Made by a program: the position numbers and the translations under genes | In this document: one piece after another, positions 53,186 through 62,663 of the stretch | Layout of the letters: the number at the start of each line of letters is the position of its first letter | How positions within the stretch are numbered: the first letter of the stretch is position 1 | The notes under the pieces: generated by a model | What the model was told of the DNA's origin: nothing | Database searches by the model: none | What the model saw: only the letters and a program-made list of their open reading frames with translations | NCBI GenBank assembly: GCA_902623255.1 | Contig: CACNSY010000001.1 | Span: 172,640-236,639 of the forward strand | DNA length: 64,000 nucleotides | Reading direction: 5' to 3' | Origin: an uncultured Alphaproteobacteria bacterium | Lineage (GTDB): Bacteria > Pseudomonadota > Alphaproteobacteria > HIMB59 > GCA-002718135

Positions 53186-54184
53186 ATGGTAGAAAAGCTC
53201 GATAATGTAAGTGATAAATGGTTTAGAGCCGAAATAAGTAAAAAGGACTTAAAATTATTATCAAAAAAAAGTGATCTTAAGGGATTACAGCACGTTAGTT
53301 TATATTTCATATTACTATTTTTCTTCGGATACATGTCTATCGCAACTTGGGGTACATGGTGGACGATTCTATGGTTATGGTTGTATGGAGTTTTATTCTA
53401 TGCAAGTAATCCAATCTGGCACGAATGTGGTCATAGAACAGCTTTCAAATCAAAATATTTAAATGAAATTTTTTATCAAATAGGTTCCTTTATGACTGAT
53501 TTTGAACCTACAAGGTGGACATGGAGTCATTTTAGACATCATAGTAACACTGCTTCAGTAGCGGACCCTCATGATTACGAAGCTGCATTATTCCATCAAT
53601 ATCCAACCTTACAAAGTTTTCTCTTTAGTTTCGTACCATTTGCTGAGTTAATAAAATTTAAAGACTCATGGAAATTTGAAACAATTAAACATGCTATAGG
53701 ACTTACCACCCCAGTTATGAGAGACTGCATACCTCAAAATGAAATTTGGAAATGTAGACTTATATCAAGGATTCACGTTGCAATATGGATAGCGTCTTTT
53801 TTAATGTCTTTATATTTTATGAATCCACTTCCTGCATTATTAATTTTCTTTCCAAGATACTGGGGAAATATAATTGAACTTTTCAATCAAACACAACATA
53901 TTGGTCTTCCAGAAGATGTAAAAGATCATAGGTATACAACAAGATCAGTACGCTTTAATCCGATCTTTAGTTTTTTATATTGGCACATGGAATATCATGT
54001 TGAACATCACATGTTTCCCTCTGTACCATCATATAACTTACCAAAGCTAAGTAATTTGATTAAAGATCAGTTGCCTAAAGCTAATTCAAGTCTATTTGAT
54101 GCTTATAAAGAAATAATTCCTGCAATAATAAAGCAGCATAAAGATAATAATTATTTTATTCAAAAAGAAGTACCAAATATATAA
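53186..54184 (+). CDS. Membrane fatty-acid desaturase, copy 2
   Basis: 332-residue paralogue of the desaturase at 45093, alike across the whole length. Histidine boxes HECGH, HFRHH and HVEHH are intact. The N-terminus DKWFRAEISKKDLKLLSKKS corresponds to NEWFRANIDRKTLKNLSKR of copy 1. AAAAGGA precedes the ATG. Function as in copy 1; whether the two modify different chains or positions is not visible. Confidence 0.88.
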   Translation: MVEKLDNVSDKWFRAEISKKDLKLLSKKSDLKGLQHVSLYFILLFFFGYMSIATWGTWWTILWLWLYGVLFYASNPIWHECGHRTAFKSKYLNEIFYQIGSFMTDFEPTRWTWSHFRHHSNTASVADPHDYEAALFHQYPTLQSFLFSFVPFAELIKFKDSWKFETIKHAIGLTTPVMRDCIPQNEIWKCRLISRIHVAIWIASFLMSLYFMNPLPALLIFFPRYWGNIIELFNQTQHIGLPEDVKDHRYTTRSVRFNPIFSFLYWHMEYHVEHHMFPSVPSYNLPKLSNLIKDQLPKANSSLFDAYKEIIPAIIKQHKDNNYFIQKEVPNI

Positions 54185-54233
54185 TCTTTTTTTACTTTTT
54201 TATTTATTCATTTTTTTTTTGAGTTTATAAAAA

Positions 54234-55439
54234 ATGATGTCATTGAAAATTGGTATAATTGGTGTTGGAGTTAGAGGCGCAAGTCTTTCTTTTCTTATTA
54301 ATAAGTATTTCAAAAAACAATTAAAAATAGTAGCTTTGTGTGATTTAATTGAAGAAAAATGCAACAAAGTAAAAAAAGAAATTAATGATAATAAAATAAA
54401 TATTTATAAAAATGCAAAGAGTCTAGTTAATAATGAAAAATTGGATGGTTTAATAATTACTTCCCATACAGACCAACATTTCGAACACGCAAAACTTGCA
54501 GCAGAAAAAAAAATTAAATCTATTTTAGATAAGCCAATATCTGTAACTTTAAAACACGCTAAAGGAATTGTAGAGCTTGAAAAAAGAAACAAATTTCAAT
54601 TTTTAATGTCATTTACTAGAAGATATGAAACTTCATGGATTAAAGCTTGGGATTTAATTTATAATAAAAAACTAATTGGTGATGTTTATTTAATTAAACT
54701 TAATTCTATCGTTCCCTATACAAGATATTTTCAGACTTGGCATAGATACAATAAGTTCTCTGGTGGCGGTATTAATGATAAGTGTTCTCATCATGTTGAT
54801 GTTTTAAGATGGTTTGCTAATTCAGAAGTTGTATCTCTTTCAAGTTTTGGAAGCAGACATTCACATTTTACATCAAAAAAGAATAAAAATATAAGATGTA
54901 AAGATTGTTATGAAAAATGTAACTATCGAAGATATGATGCATTAGGTGATGCCAGAGAAAACTTAAAAAAATTCAAAAATAATTATTCATCTCTAAATGA
55001 TAAAAGGCAAATAGATGATCATTGTGTGTGGGCTGATGGAAGTGATATTCTTTCTCATTTTACTTGTAATTTTGATTTTGAAAATGAAGTTATTGGAAAT
55101 ATAAATTTTTCCTGTTTTGGTCCAGCTTCTGAAGATCAAGAAACACTTGAAGTTGTAGGCATAAAAGGCAAATTAAAACTGATTAGATCTACAGGTATAA
55201 TTGAATTAACATATGATAATGGAAAAAAATTTAAACGTATTGATGCGAAAGATAATTATCATCAAACATCACATTTTGGTGCAGATATAAGATTGTTGAA
55301 AAGTTATATAAACTATTTAAAAAATGGAAAATCAGAAGTTTCAGCAGAAAACGGTATCAAATCTTTAAAAATAATAGATATGATAAATAAATCGATTGCA
55401 AAAAAAGGAAAATTAATTGAAAACAAAATCAAAAAATAA
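54234..55439 (+). CDS. Gfo/Idh/MocA family oxidoreductase with Cys-rich insert
   Basis: 401-residue NAD(P)-dependent dehydrogenase. Rossmann motif GVGVRGASLSF, catalytic Lys in LDKPISVT, and GGGINDKCSHHVDVLRWF in the C-terminal substrate domain. An insert with CKDCYEKCNYRR suggests a small zinc site, as in some members acting on polysaccharide-derived sugars. It starts the sulfatase operon: the next gene begins 23 bases inside it. Confidence 0.87.
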   Translation: MMSLKIGIIGVGVRGASLSFLINKYFKKQLKIVALCDLIEEKCNKVKKEINDNKINIYKNAKSLVNNEKLDGLIITSHTDQHFEHAKLAAEKKIKSILDKPISVTLKHAKGIVELEKRNKFQFLMSFTRRYETSWIKAWDLIYNKKLIGDVYLIKLNSIVPYTRYFQTWHRYNKFSGGGINDKCSHHVDVLRWFANSEVVSLSSFGSRHSHFTSKKNKNIRCKDCYEKCNYRRYDALGDARENLKKFKNNYSSLNDKRQIDDHCVWADGSDILSHFTCNFDFENEVIGNINFSCFGPASEDQETLEVVGIKGKLKLIRSTGIIELTYDNGKKFKRIDAKDNYHQTSHFGADIRLLKSYINYLKNGKSEVSAENGIKSLKIIDMINKSIAKKGKLIENKIKK

Positions 55440-56916
55440 TGAATTAATTCTTTTTGGTGATTTACATAATCATTGTAATATCTCTTATGCTCATGGAAGT
55501 TTAGAAAGAGCAATTGCATTTTCAAAATTATCCCTAGATTTTGTCTCAATTACAGGTCATGCTGGTTGGCCTGATATGAATACTAAAGATCCTTCAATAA
55601 AACATATCATTGATTTTCATAAAGTTGGTTTTCAAAAACTAAAGAAAAATTGGAATAAAATTTTAGAAAAGATCAAAAAAGAGAGGGGAATCATTATATA
55701 TCCAGGATATGAAGTGCATTCAAATAAATATGGTGATCAAACAATTGTATTTAAGGATATAAAAAAACATGAGCTCTTAGTTGATCAAATTGATATTTTA
55801 AAAAAGAAATTTATAGAAAAAAAATTAACAAACTATATTTTTATGCCACATCATTTATCCTATAAGCAGGGAAGACGAGGTGTGAACTGGAAAATATTTG
55901 AGGAAAATATTTCACCAGTTGTTGAACTTTATTCAATGCATGGATGTTCAGAGAGTGATCAATCAGAATATCCTTTTTTGCATTCAATGGGTCCTAGAAA
56001 TTATAAAAATACCATTAAATATGCTTTGAAAAAGAAGATTAAACTGGGATTTATTGCTAATACTGATCACCATAGCGCATCTCCTGGAAGTTATGGCCAT
56101 GGAAGATTTGGTGTTTTGGTTAAATCAAAAAATAGAAACTCGATATTTAAATCAATAAATGAAAGAAAAACGTTTGCTTTAACTGGTGATAAAATTATTC
56201 CAAATATATATTTAAATAAAAAAGTTATAGGCTCTGATGTAAAGACTCAAAAAAGTAATTTATTAGATATAAATGTAGAAGGTAGATTTCCAATAGAATA
56301 CATAGATATAATAAAGAATACAAATTTATTTAAAAGATTTAATTGTGATGATCAAAAAAATATTAAAAATAAAAAAAATATATCAATTATAAATATAGAT
56401 TTTGGTTGGGGAGAAAGAAATAAAGAATTTCTTTGGAAAGGAGAAATTCTATTTAAAAATTTTGATATAATTACAATTGAAAATAAATTTAGAGGACCAG
56501 AAATTGTTTCTCCTTTAGATAAAAAAAGTAAGTATTCTTTTTTCATTCCAAAAGTAAAAAAATTTAAAAATAAAGTCAAATTTAAATTTTTAACATCTGG
56601 AAATAGTAATAATTATACTAATGAAACAAGCGGATTTACAATTTTAGCAAAATTAAAAAAAAATTCACAAATAACAACTATAACCAATAATAAAAAATTT
56701 GATATTTTAACTAAAGATTTATTTAAAGGATCTGTTTCTTTTAATTTAGGAGAAATAGATACACCGGCAATTTTATTTAATAAAATTCCTAACTTCAAAG
56801 AATGGAATTTTCAAAAAAAAATTACACTACCATTAAAAAAAGATGATAATGTTTATATAAAAATAAAGCAAAAAAATAATCAAATATGTTGGACCTCACC
56901 CTTTTTTATTAAATGA
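55417..56916 (+). CDS. PHP/DUF3604-like metal-dependent hydrolase
   Basis: 499 residues. The N-terminal half has PHP-type metal motifs: FGDLHNHCNIS, SITGHAGWPD, YPGYEVHSN, FMPHHLSY and IANTDHHSASPGSYGHGR. The C-terminal part ends in LPLKKDDNVYIKIKQKNNQI followed by CWTSPFFIK, as in DUF3604 proteins (YVRVxQKDGxxAWSSPI). It uses a TTG start overlapping the dehydrogenase by 23 bases; no ATG is possible upstream or nearby. No signal peptide. The family is frequently found next to sulfatases. Substrate is unknown. Confidence 0.78.
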   Translation: MKTKSKNNELILFGDLHNHCNISYAHGSLERAIAFSKLSLDFVSITGHAGWPDMNTKDPSIKHIIDFHKVGFQKLKKNWNKILEKIKKERGIIIYPGYEVHSNKYGDQTIVFKDIKKHELLVDQIDILKKKFIEKKLTNYIFMPHHLSYKQGRRGVNWKIFEENISPVVELYSMHGCSESDQSEYPFLHSMGPRNYKNTIKYALKKKIKLGFIANTDHHSASPGSYGHGRFGVLVKSKNRNSIFKSINERKTFALTGDKIIPNIYLNKKVIGSDVKTQKSNLLDINVEGRFPIEYIDIIKNTNLFKRFNCDDQKNIKNKKNISIINIDFGWGERNKEFLWKGEILFKNFDIITIENKFRGPEIVSPLDKKSKYSFFIPKVKKFKNKVKFKFLTSGNSNNYTNETSGFTILAKLKKNSQITTITNNKKFDILTKDLFKGSVSFNLGEIDTPAILFNKIPNFKEWNFQKKITLPLKKDDNVYIKIKQKNNQICWTSPFFIK

Positions 56917-58217
56917 AGAACATAAATATAGTTTTAATACATACACATGATACTGGAAGATATATTTCTCCATATGGATACAACGCTAAAACAAATAATA
57001 TTCAAAAAATAGCAAATAAGGGTAGCGTATATAGAAATTTTTTTACTACTGCACCCACTTGCTCACCAAGCAGAAGTTCGTTAATGACTGGTTTATATCC
57101 TCATCAAAATGGGATGTATGGTTTGGCTCATAGAGGTAGTAGATTACATGATTACAGTCTACACTTATCAAATTATTTAAAGAATAAAGATTTTGAAACA
57201 GCGTTATTTGGTATTCAGCATGAAATAGATAAAAAAAAAGTTAATGAGCTTGGATATAATAAAACATTTTGTACAACTACAAATGACTCAGTCAAAATAT
57301 CTTCAACTGCTTCAAAGTGGATTAAAAAATATAATTCTAAAAAACCGTTTTTTATTTCAATAGGATATTTTGATACTCATAGAGAGTATGTAAAAAAAAT
57401 ATCAGAAAATTTTAATCCTAATTGGATTAGACCACCTGAACTTTTTTTAGATAATAAACAAATGAGAGAAGATATGGCAAAATTTTATTCTTCTTTAGAG
57501 AAAATAGATAAAGGTATCGGAAAAATATATGATACTCTCAAAGAAAAGAAAAAGTTAAATAATACACTAATACTTTTAACGACCGATCATGGTATTGCTT
57601 GGCCAGGAATGAAATGTAATTTAAATGATCATGGAACTGGAATATTTCTTATAGCATATCTTAAAAATGTATTTGAAGGTGGTGTTGTCTATGATGATTT
57701 AACCTCTAATATAGATATTTTTCCAACAATATGTAAAATTTTAGATATTAAAAAACCAAAATACTTAAACCCATACATTCTACCAAATAAAAAATATAAA
57801 ACAAAAAAAAGAAAATATGTTTATTCTGAAGTTAATATTCATACATCAGTAGAACCTTGCAGAAGTATAAGATCAAAAAGATTTAGATTATTAAAAAGAT
57901 TAAATAATAGGAAAAAACTAAATCTATCTAATATTGATGAAAGTGTATCCAAAAGTTTTTTATTAAAACATGGTTTGAAAAAAATGAGAAAAAATAAAGA
58001 AGAATTTTTTGATTTATTTCTAGATCCATTGGAAAGAAACCCAATTAAAGATTATAAAAGATTAAAAAGTTATAAAGAACTAAATAAAGATCTAAAAAAA
58101 TTTATGGAAAATACAAATGATCCATTATTAAAAAAGAATTTTAAGTGGCCAAAAGAAATTCAATTAACACCAGAAAACGCAGAAAACCCGGAAATTATTA
58201 TAAACTGTCAGGATTAA
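56913..58217 (+). CDS. Cys-type sulfatase (sulfamidase-like)
   Basis: 434 residues. The formylglycine motif CSPSR at 50-54 lies in TAPTCSPSRSSLMTGLYPHQ followed by NGMYGL, a segment closest to N-sulfoglucosamine sulfohydrolase (heparan sulfamidase). Second metal site TTDHGIAWPG. There is no signal peptide, so it is probably cytosolic and acts on an imported sulfated sugar. A maturase (FGE or anSME) must be supplied from elsewhere in the genome. It overlaps the PHP gene by four bases. Confidence 0.87.
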   Translation: MKNINIVLIHTHDTGRYISPYGYNAKTNNIQKIANKGSVYRNFFTTAPTCSPSRSSLMTGLYPHQNGMYGLAHRGSRLHDYSLHLSNYLKNKDFETALFGIQHEIDKKKVNELGYNKTFCTTTNDSVKISSTASKWIKKYNSKKPFFISIGYFDTHREYVKKISENFNPNWIRPPELFLDNKQMREDMAKFYSSLEKIDKGIGKIYDTLKEKKKLNNTLILLTTDHGIAWPGMKCNLNDHGTGIFLIAYLKNVFEGGVVYDDLTSNIDIFPTICKILDIKKPKYLNPYILPNKKYKTKKRKYVYSEVNIHTSVEPCRSIRSKRFRLLKRLNNRKKLNLSNIDESVSKSFLLKHGLKKMRKNKEEFFDLFLDPLERNPIKDYKRLKSYKELNKDLKKFMENTNDPLLKKNFKWPKEIQLTPENAENPEIIINCQD

Positions 58218-58320
58218 ATAGTAAAATTTGTTAAATTTTATTAATTATTTCTTGATTATTTTTTATTTCGAAATTACCGTTTTTTTATATTTGAAAAATC
58301 AAATTTAGGAGGAAAACATT

Positions 58321-59577
58321 ATGAAAAATATAGTATTATCCTTATTTGCTTCGTTAGCTTTTCTTTTTTCATTAAACGCTACTGCGATTGAATTAAACTT
58401 CGCTCAAGGTGGTGGTTCTCAGGGACAAATGACAATGGAGTTAACAGCTGAATGGGAAAAAAAGACAGGACATAAAGTTAATTTTTTAGAAATGCCTGCA
58501 AGTACTTCTGATCAATATGTACAATATAAAACTTGGCTATCAGCACAAAATAGTGATGTTGATATATATAAAGTTGATAATGTATGGGCTGGAGAGTTTG
58601 GAACACAGCTAATTGATCTGAAACCATATTTAGATGAGCAATTAGAAATAATGCCTAATGTTCTTTCAGCATACACTACAGCTAAAGGTGAAATAATTGG
58701 TTTACCTTATAGTGTTGGTATACCAATGTTATATTACAGAACAGATCTATTAGAAAAATATAATAGAGATGTTCCTGAAACTTGGGATGAAATGACTGAA
58801 ACAGCTCAATTTATTCAAGATAAAGAAAGAGCTGCTGGCAATGACAAAATGTGGGGTTTTGTATGGCAAGGTAATGCCTATGAAGGTCTAACATGTGATG
58901 CATTAGAGTGGGTTGCAAGTCATGGCGGTGGAATGATTGTTGAGAAAGATGGAACAATCTCTATTAACAATCCTAATGCTGCTGCAGCTTTAGATATGGC
59001 TGCTAAATGGGTAGGAACTATTTCTCCAGAAGGTGTTATTGGTTATAAAGAAGAAGATGCAAGAGGTATCTGGGACCAAGGTAATGCTGTTTTCATGAGA
59101 AATTGGCCTTATGCATGGAGCTTAAGTAATAAAGATGAGTCAGCTGTAAAAGGTAAATTTGATGTTGTTCAACTACCTAGAGGACCTAATGGTAAATCTA
59201 CAAGTACTATGGGTGGCTGGGGTTACGCAGTGTCAAAATATTCTGAAAAACAAGAAGTTGCTATTGATCTAGTTAAATTTCTATCAAATAGAGATGCGCA
59301 GCATGCAACTATTGCAGAATATTCAATGCCTCCAGTATATATAGAGATTTATGACAATAAAGAGCATGCTGAAACGTATACTCTTTTACCTCTTCTAAAG
59401 GGTCCGTCTCAAGCTCTATTACCTAGACCATCAGCACAAACTTCAGGTAAATGGCCTCAAGTAACAGTAGCATTTTATACTGCTGCACATGAAGTTATTA
59501 CTGGTAAAAAAGATGGTACTACAGCTGTTGCTGAGCTTGAAAAAGCTTTGAAAAAAATTAAAGGCAAAGGCTGGTAG
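58321..59577 (+). CDS. Sugar ABC transporter substrate-binding protein (ThuE-like)
   Basis: 418-residue periplasmic protein. Signal peptide about 1-22 (MKNIVLSLFASLAFLFSLNA). Family 1 SBP core with FAQGGGSQGQMTMELTAEWE, EIIGLPYSVGIPMLYYRTDLL, and GNAVFMRNWPYAWSLS, typical of trehalose/maltose (ThuE-like) SBPs. AGGAGG precedes the ATG by eight bases. It is separated from the sulfatase by 103 bases and followed by a hairpin and two permeases. Confidence 0.93.
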   Translation: MKNIVLSLFASLAFLFSLNATAIELNFAQGGGSQGQMTMELTAEWEKKTGHKVNFLEMPASTSDQYVQYKTWLSAQNSDVDIYKVDNVWAGEFGTQLIDLKPYLDEQLEIMPNVLSAYTTAKGEIIGLPYSVGIPMLYYRTDLLEKYNRDVPETWDEMTETAQFIQDKERAAGNDKMWGFVWQGNAYEGLTCDALEWVASHGGGMIVEKDGTISINNPNAAAALDMAAKWVGTISPEGVIGYKEEDARGIWDQGNAVFMRNWPYAWSLSNKDESAVKGKFDVVQLPRGPNGKSTSTMGGWGYAVSKYSEKQEVAIDLVKFLSNRDAQHATIAEYSMPPVYIEIYDNKEHAETYTLLPLLKGPSQALLPRPSAQTSGKWPQVTVAFYTAAHEVITGKKDGTTAVAELEKALKKIKGKGW

Positions 59578-59597
59578 TAATTATATATAAAAAAATT

Positions 59598-59618
59598 AAG
59601 GGGATTTTATATCCCCTT
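59598..59618 (+). terminator. Intercistronic hairpin after SBP gene
   Basis: Eight-base perfect stem (AAGGGGAT / ATCCCCTT) with a five-base loop and a long T-run after it, 18 bases before the permease ATG. A rho-independent terminator shape; read-through would set the permease level. Confidence 0.8.
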
Positions 59619-59635
59619 TTTTTTAATTTTGAAGT

Positions 59636-60550
59636 ATGAAATCAGTTAGTCAATTAAGAAAAAGAACAGCATTAATTTTTTTAATACCTGTAACAATAGT
59701 ATTATTATCTTCTGCTTTATATCCATTAATTAGTACGCTTTATTTAAGCCTTACTGATGCAGAGTTAGAAAATTTTCTAGATCCAAATTATGTTGGCTTC
59801 ATAAACTATTTAGAAAACTATGAAGGTATGTGGTACGGGGTTCTCGCAGACAGTTTATTTTGGAACTCTGTAAGAAACACTATAGTTTTCAGTGTTTTTT
59901 CAGTAAGTCTAGAAGTTATTTTAGGAATTAGCTTTGCACTCATTATGCTAATTGAAAATAAATTAAAATGGTTTGTTAGAGCTGCAGTTTTAATACCGTG
60001 GGCAATACCAACAATAGTTAGTGCAAGAATGTTTGAGTGGATGTTGCAAGATCAGTTTGGTATATTTAATTATATTCTCATTGGAATAGGCATTATTGAA
60101 CAGGGTAAAGCTTGGACAACTGATCCCCAGACATCCATGATTGTTATTATCATTATTGATGCATGGAAAACATCTCCATTTGTTGCAATTTTAGTTTATG
60201 CTGGACTAAAAGCACTTCCAAACGAAGTATTAGAGGCAGGAAAAGTTGACGGAACTAATGGAATTACACAATTTTACTATATAATTTTTCCTTTAATACT
60301 TCCTGCAATTGCAGTTGCTATAGTATTTAGAGGATTGGATGCATTACGAGTATTTGATTTAATCTACTTAATTAATGCTGGCAGCAAAGATATTATGTCG
60401 ATGACAGTATATGCAAGAAGAGAAATGTTTGAATATTCTCATTTCGGATTTGGTGCAGCCGCCTCTACAATGTTGACACTAATTATAGGCGTAATAGCAG
60501 TTATATTTATACAAAGAACAAGATTACATAAATTGGATGAAATGGAATAA
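59636..60550 (+). CDS. Sugar ABC transporter permease, MalF type (CUT1)
   Basis: 304 residues with six spans, standard size. Docking loop EAGKVDGTNGITQFYYIIFPLILP. The N-terminus KRTALIFLIPVTIVLLSSALYPL is typical of ThuF/UgpA. It overlaps the MalG-type partner by one base and completes the importer with SBP and ATPase. Confidence 0.93.
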   Translation: MKSVSQLRKRTALIFLIPVTIVLLSSALYPLISTLYLSLTDAELENFLDPNYVGFINYLENYEGMWYGVLADSLFWNSVRNTIVFSVFSVSLEVILGISFALIMLIENKLKWFVRAAVLIPWAIPTIVSARMFEWMLQDQFGIFNYILIGIGIIEQGKAWTTDPQTSMIVIIIIDAWKTSPFVAILVYAGLKALPNEVLEAGKVDGTNGITQFYYIIFPLILPAIAVAIVFRGLDALRVFDLIYLINAGSKDIMSMTVYARREMFEYSHFGFGAAASTMLTLIIGVIAVIFIQRTRLHKLDEME

Positions 60551-61413
60551 TGAATAAAGTTTACGATAAAATATTTAAATACAGTCTTCAAATGATAGTA
60601 ATTATATTTTGTGTTTTTCCATTTTATTATTCTGTAATGACATCATTAGAGGGAAGTTCAGCAGTTTTTGAACCAAATTTCTTCCCTACAGAAATAAATC
60701 CAAAAAATTATAATTATCTTTTATTTGAGCATAATTTCCCACAGACAATTCTAAATTCATTATTTGTTGCAACTGTTACTGTTTCAATCTCAATTACAAT
60801 TTCATATTTTGCTGCTTGGTCATTAAGTAGAGTAAATTTTAAAGGCAGAAGCATGTTTTTATTTGTAATTCTAGCTATTTCAATGTTTCCGCAAATAGCT
60901 GTTCTAACAGGCATGTATCAGCTATTTTTAAATTTTAAAGATTTCTATTTTAATATTTTTGATCTAAGGGTCAAGGGTGTGACTTCTCTGTTATGGTTAT
61001 GTTTTACATATACTATGTTTAATATACCTTTTACAGTATGGGTATTAACTACTTTTATGAAAGGAGTCCCTAAGGAAATTGAAGAAGCAGCAATTGTAGA
61101 TGGTGCATCTTCGTTTCTTATTTTAAGAAAAATTTTTCTCCCAATAATGACCCCAGCGATCTTTACTACAGCAATTATGGCAATGATTGCAGTGTGGAAT
61201 GAATTTCTTTTTGCTCTGACCTTTACCGCTACTAATAGTGATAGAACTATTACTGTAGGTATAGCTCTTATCAATGGAACGATAGAGTATGAGGTGCCAT
61301 GGGGAAGTATTATGGCTGCTTCAGTTATAGTCACAGTTCCTTTGGTAATAATTACCCTTCTTTTACAAGGTAGAATTATGTCTGGATTAACAGCTGGTAG
61401 TATAAAAGGTTAA
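60550..61413 (+). CDS. Sugar ABC transporter permease, MalG type (CUT1)
   Basis: 287 residues, six spans. Docking loop EAAIVDGASSFLILRKIFLPIMTP and the classical end RIMSGLTAGSIKG. It has an unusual RVKGVTSLLWLCFTYTMFNIP region in the middle, close to ThuG/MalG. The ATPase gene follows after 91 bases. Confidence 0.93.
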   Translation: MNKVYDKIFKYSLQMIVIIFCVFPFYYSVMTSLEGSSAVFEPNFFPTEINPKNYNYLLFEHNFPQTILNSLFVATVTVSISITISYFAAWSLSRVNFKGRSMFLFVILAISMFPQIAVLTGMYQLFLNFKDFYFNIFDLRVKGVTSLLWLCFTYTMFNIPFTVWVLTTFMKGVPKEIEEAAIVDGASSFLILRKIFLPIMTPAIFTTAIMAMIAVWNEFLFALTFTATNSDRTITVGIALINGTIEYEVPWGSIMAASVIVTVPLVIITLLLQGRIMSGLTAGSIKG

Positions 61414-61504
61414 ATTTTTTATAGATTTAAAATTTAATTTATTCTAAGATATATCAAGATTATAGTGATCTTAGCACTTGAAAAATCGCTCAAAGGAGGA
61501 TGAA

Positions 61505-62584
61505 GTGGCAGATATAAATATAAATACTGTAAATAAATATTTTGGAGACGTCCATGTAATTAAGGATGTTTCTCTAGACATCAAAAGTCAATCATTCACA
61601 GTTCTAGTTGGCCCAAGTGGTTGTGGAAAATCAACTATGTTAAGAATGATAGCAGGACTTGAAGATATAAATTCAGGTACAATTTCTATTGATGGTCAAG
61701 TAGTTAATGATTTACCACCAAAGCAAAGAAATATTGCAATGGTGTTTCAATCTTATGCATTATACCCACATATGACTGTATTTGATAATATGGCTTTTGG
61801 TTTGAAATTAGAAAAAAGATCAAAAGATGAAATTAATGAAAGAGTTAACGAGGCAGCAAGAATTCTTCAAATAGAAGATTATCTTCAAAGAAAGCCAAAA
61901 CAACTTTCAGGTGGTCAAAGACAACGTGTTGCTATTGGAAGAGCAATTACAAGAAAGCCAAAAGTTTTCTTATTCGATGAACCACTTTCGAACCTTGATG
62001 CTGCATTAAGGGTTCAAATGAGAGTTGAATTAGCAAAACTTCATAATGAACTAGAAGCAACAATGATCTATGTTACACACGATCAGACAGAAGCAATGAC
62101 ACTTGCTGATGATATTGTTGTTCTTGATACAGGTATCGTTTCACAAAAAGGATCCCCATTAGAACTTTATGATAGACCAAATAATATGTTCGTAGGTGGA
62201 TTTATTGGATCACCAAAAATGAACTTTATTTCAAGTAAGATATTAAGCAAAAGTTCGGATGCTACTGAAGTTGATATAATGGGAATGTCAAAAATATCAG
62301 TCTCTAAAATGTCAGCATCCTCCTCAGAGGGTGATTCCGTAACTCTAGGTATTAGACCCGAACACTTAGTAGTAAATGGAGATTCAGATGGATCTTGGGA
62401 GAGTAAAGTGTTTGTTGTCGAAAAACTTGGTGACGTTACTTACCTATACCTTGAAAAAGACGGAGAGCCATTAGTTGCTGAAACTGAAGGACATTCAGAA
62501 ATTAAAGTTGGTGATACTGTAAAAGTTGGTTTTCCTGCTGGAAGATGCCAGTTATTTGACAGTTCAGGACAAGCATTTAAATAA
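61505..62584 (+). CDS. CUT1 sugar ABC transporter ATPase (UgpC/MsmK type)
   Basis: 359 residues from the GTG at 61505, chosen because AAAGGAGG lies five bases before it; a TTG at 61478 would swallow that site. Walker A GPSGCGKST, signature LSGGQRQRVAIGRAI, Walker B VFLFDEPLSNLDAALR, H-loop THDQTEAMTLADD, and a C-terminal TOBE/MalK-like regulatory domain (about 235-359, LGIRPEHLVV). It is the only CUT1-type ATPase in the window and may also energise the two CUT1 importers that lack their own. Confidence 0.94.
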   Translation: MADININTVNKYFGDVHVIKDVSLDIKSQSFTVLVGPSGCGKSTMLRMIAGLEDINSGTISIDGQVVNDLPPKQRNIAMVFQSYALYPHMTVFDNMAFGLKLEKRSKDEINERVNEAARILQIEDYLQRKPKQLSGGQRQRVAIGRAITRKPKVFLFDEPLSNLDAALRVQMRVELAKLHNELEATMIYVTHDQTEAMTLADDIVVLDTGIVSQKGSPLELYDRPNNMFVGGFIGSPKMNFISSKILSKSSDATEVDIMGMSKISVSKMSASSSEGDSVTLGIRPEHLVVNGDSDGSWESKVFVVEKLGDVTYLYLEKDGEPLVAETEGHSEIKVGDTVKVGFPAGRCQLFDSSGQAFK

Positions 62585-62599
62585 TAGAATCGTATTGAA

Positions 62600-62625
62600 T
62601 ATTGCCCCTAATATAAGGGGCAATA
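62600..62625 (+). terminator. Terminator of the CUT1/ATPase operon
   Basis: Ten-base perfect stem (TATTGCCCCT / AGGGGCAATA) with a six-base loop, 16 bases after the ATPase stop. A T-run follows nine bases later. Confidence 0.75.
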
Positions 62626-62663
62626 CATCCCTTTTTTAAAAATTTTCAATAAATATCATAAAT

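Noticed and set aside
60945..61334. 129-codon frame antisense to the MalG-type permease
   Set aside because: Lies fully inside a clear permease gene on the other strand, has no ribosome site and no family resemblance; a shadow of codon bias.
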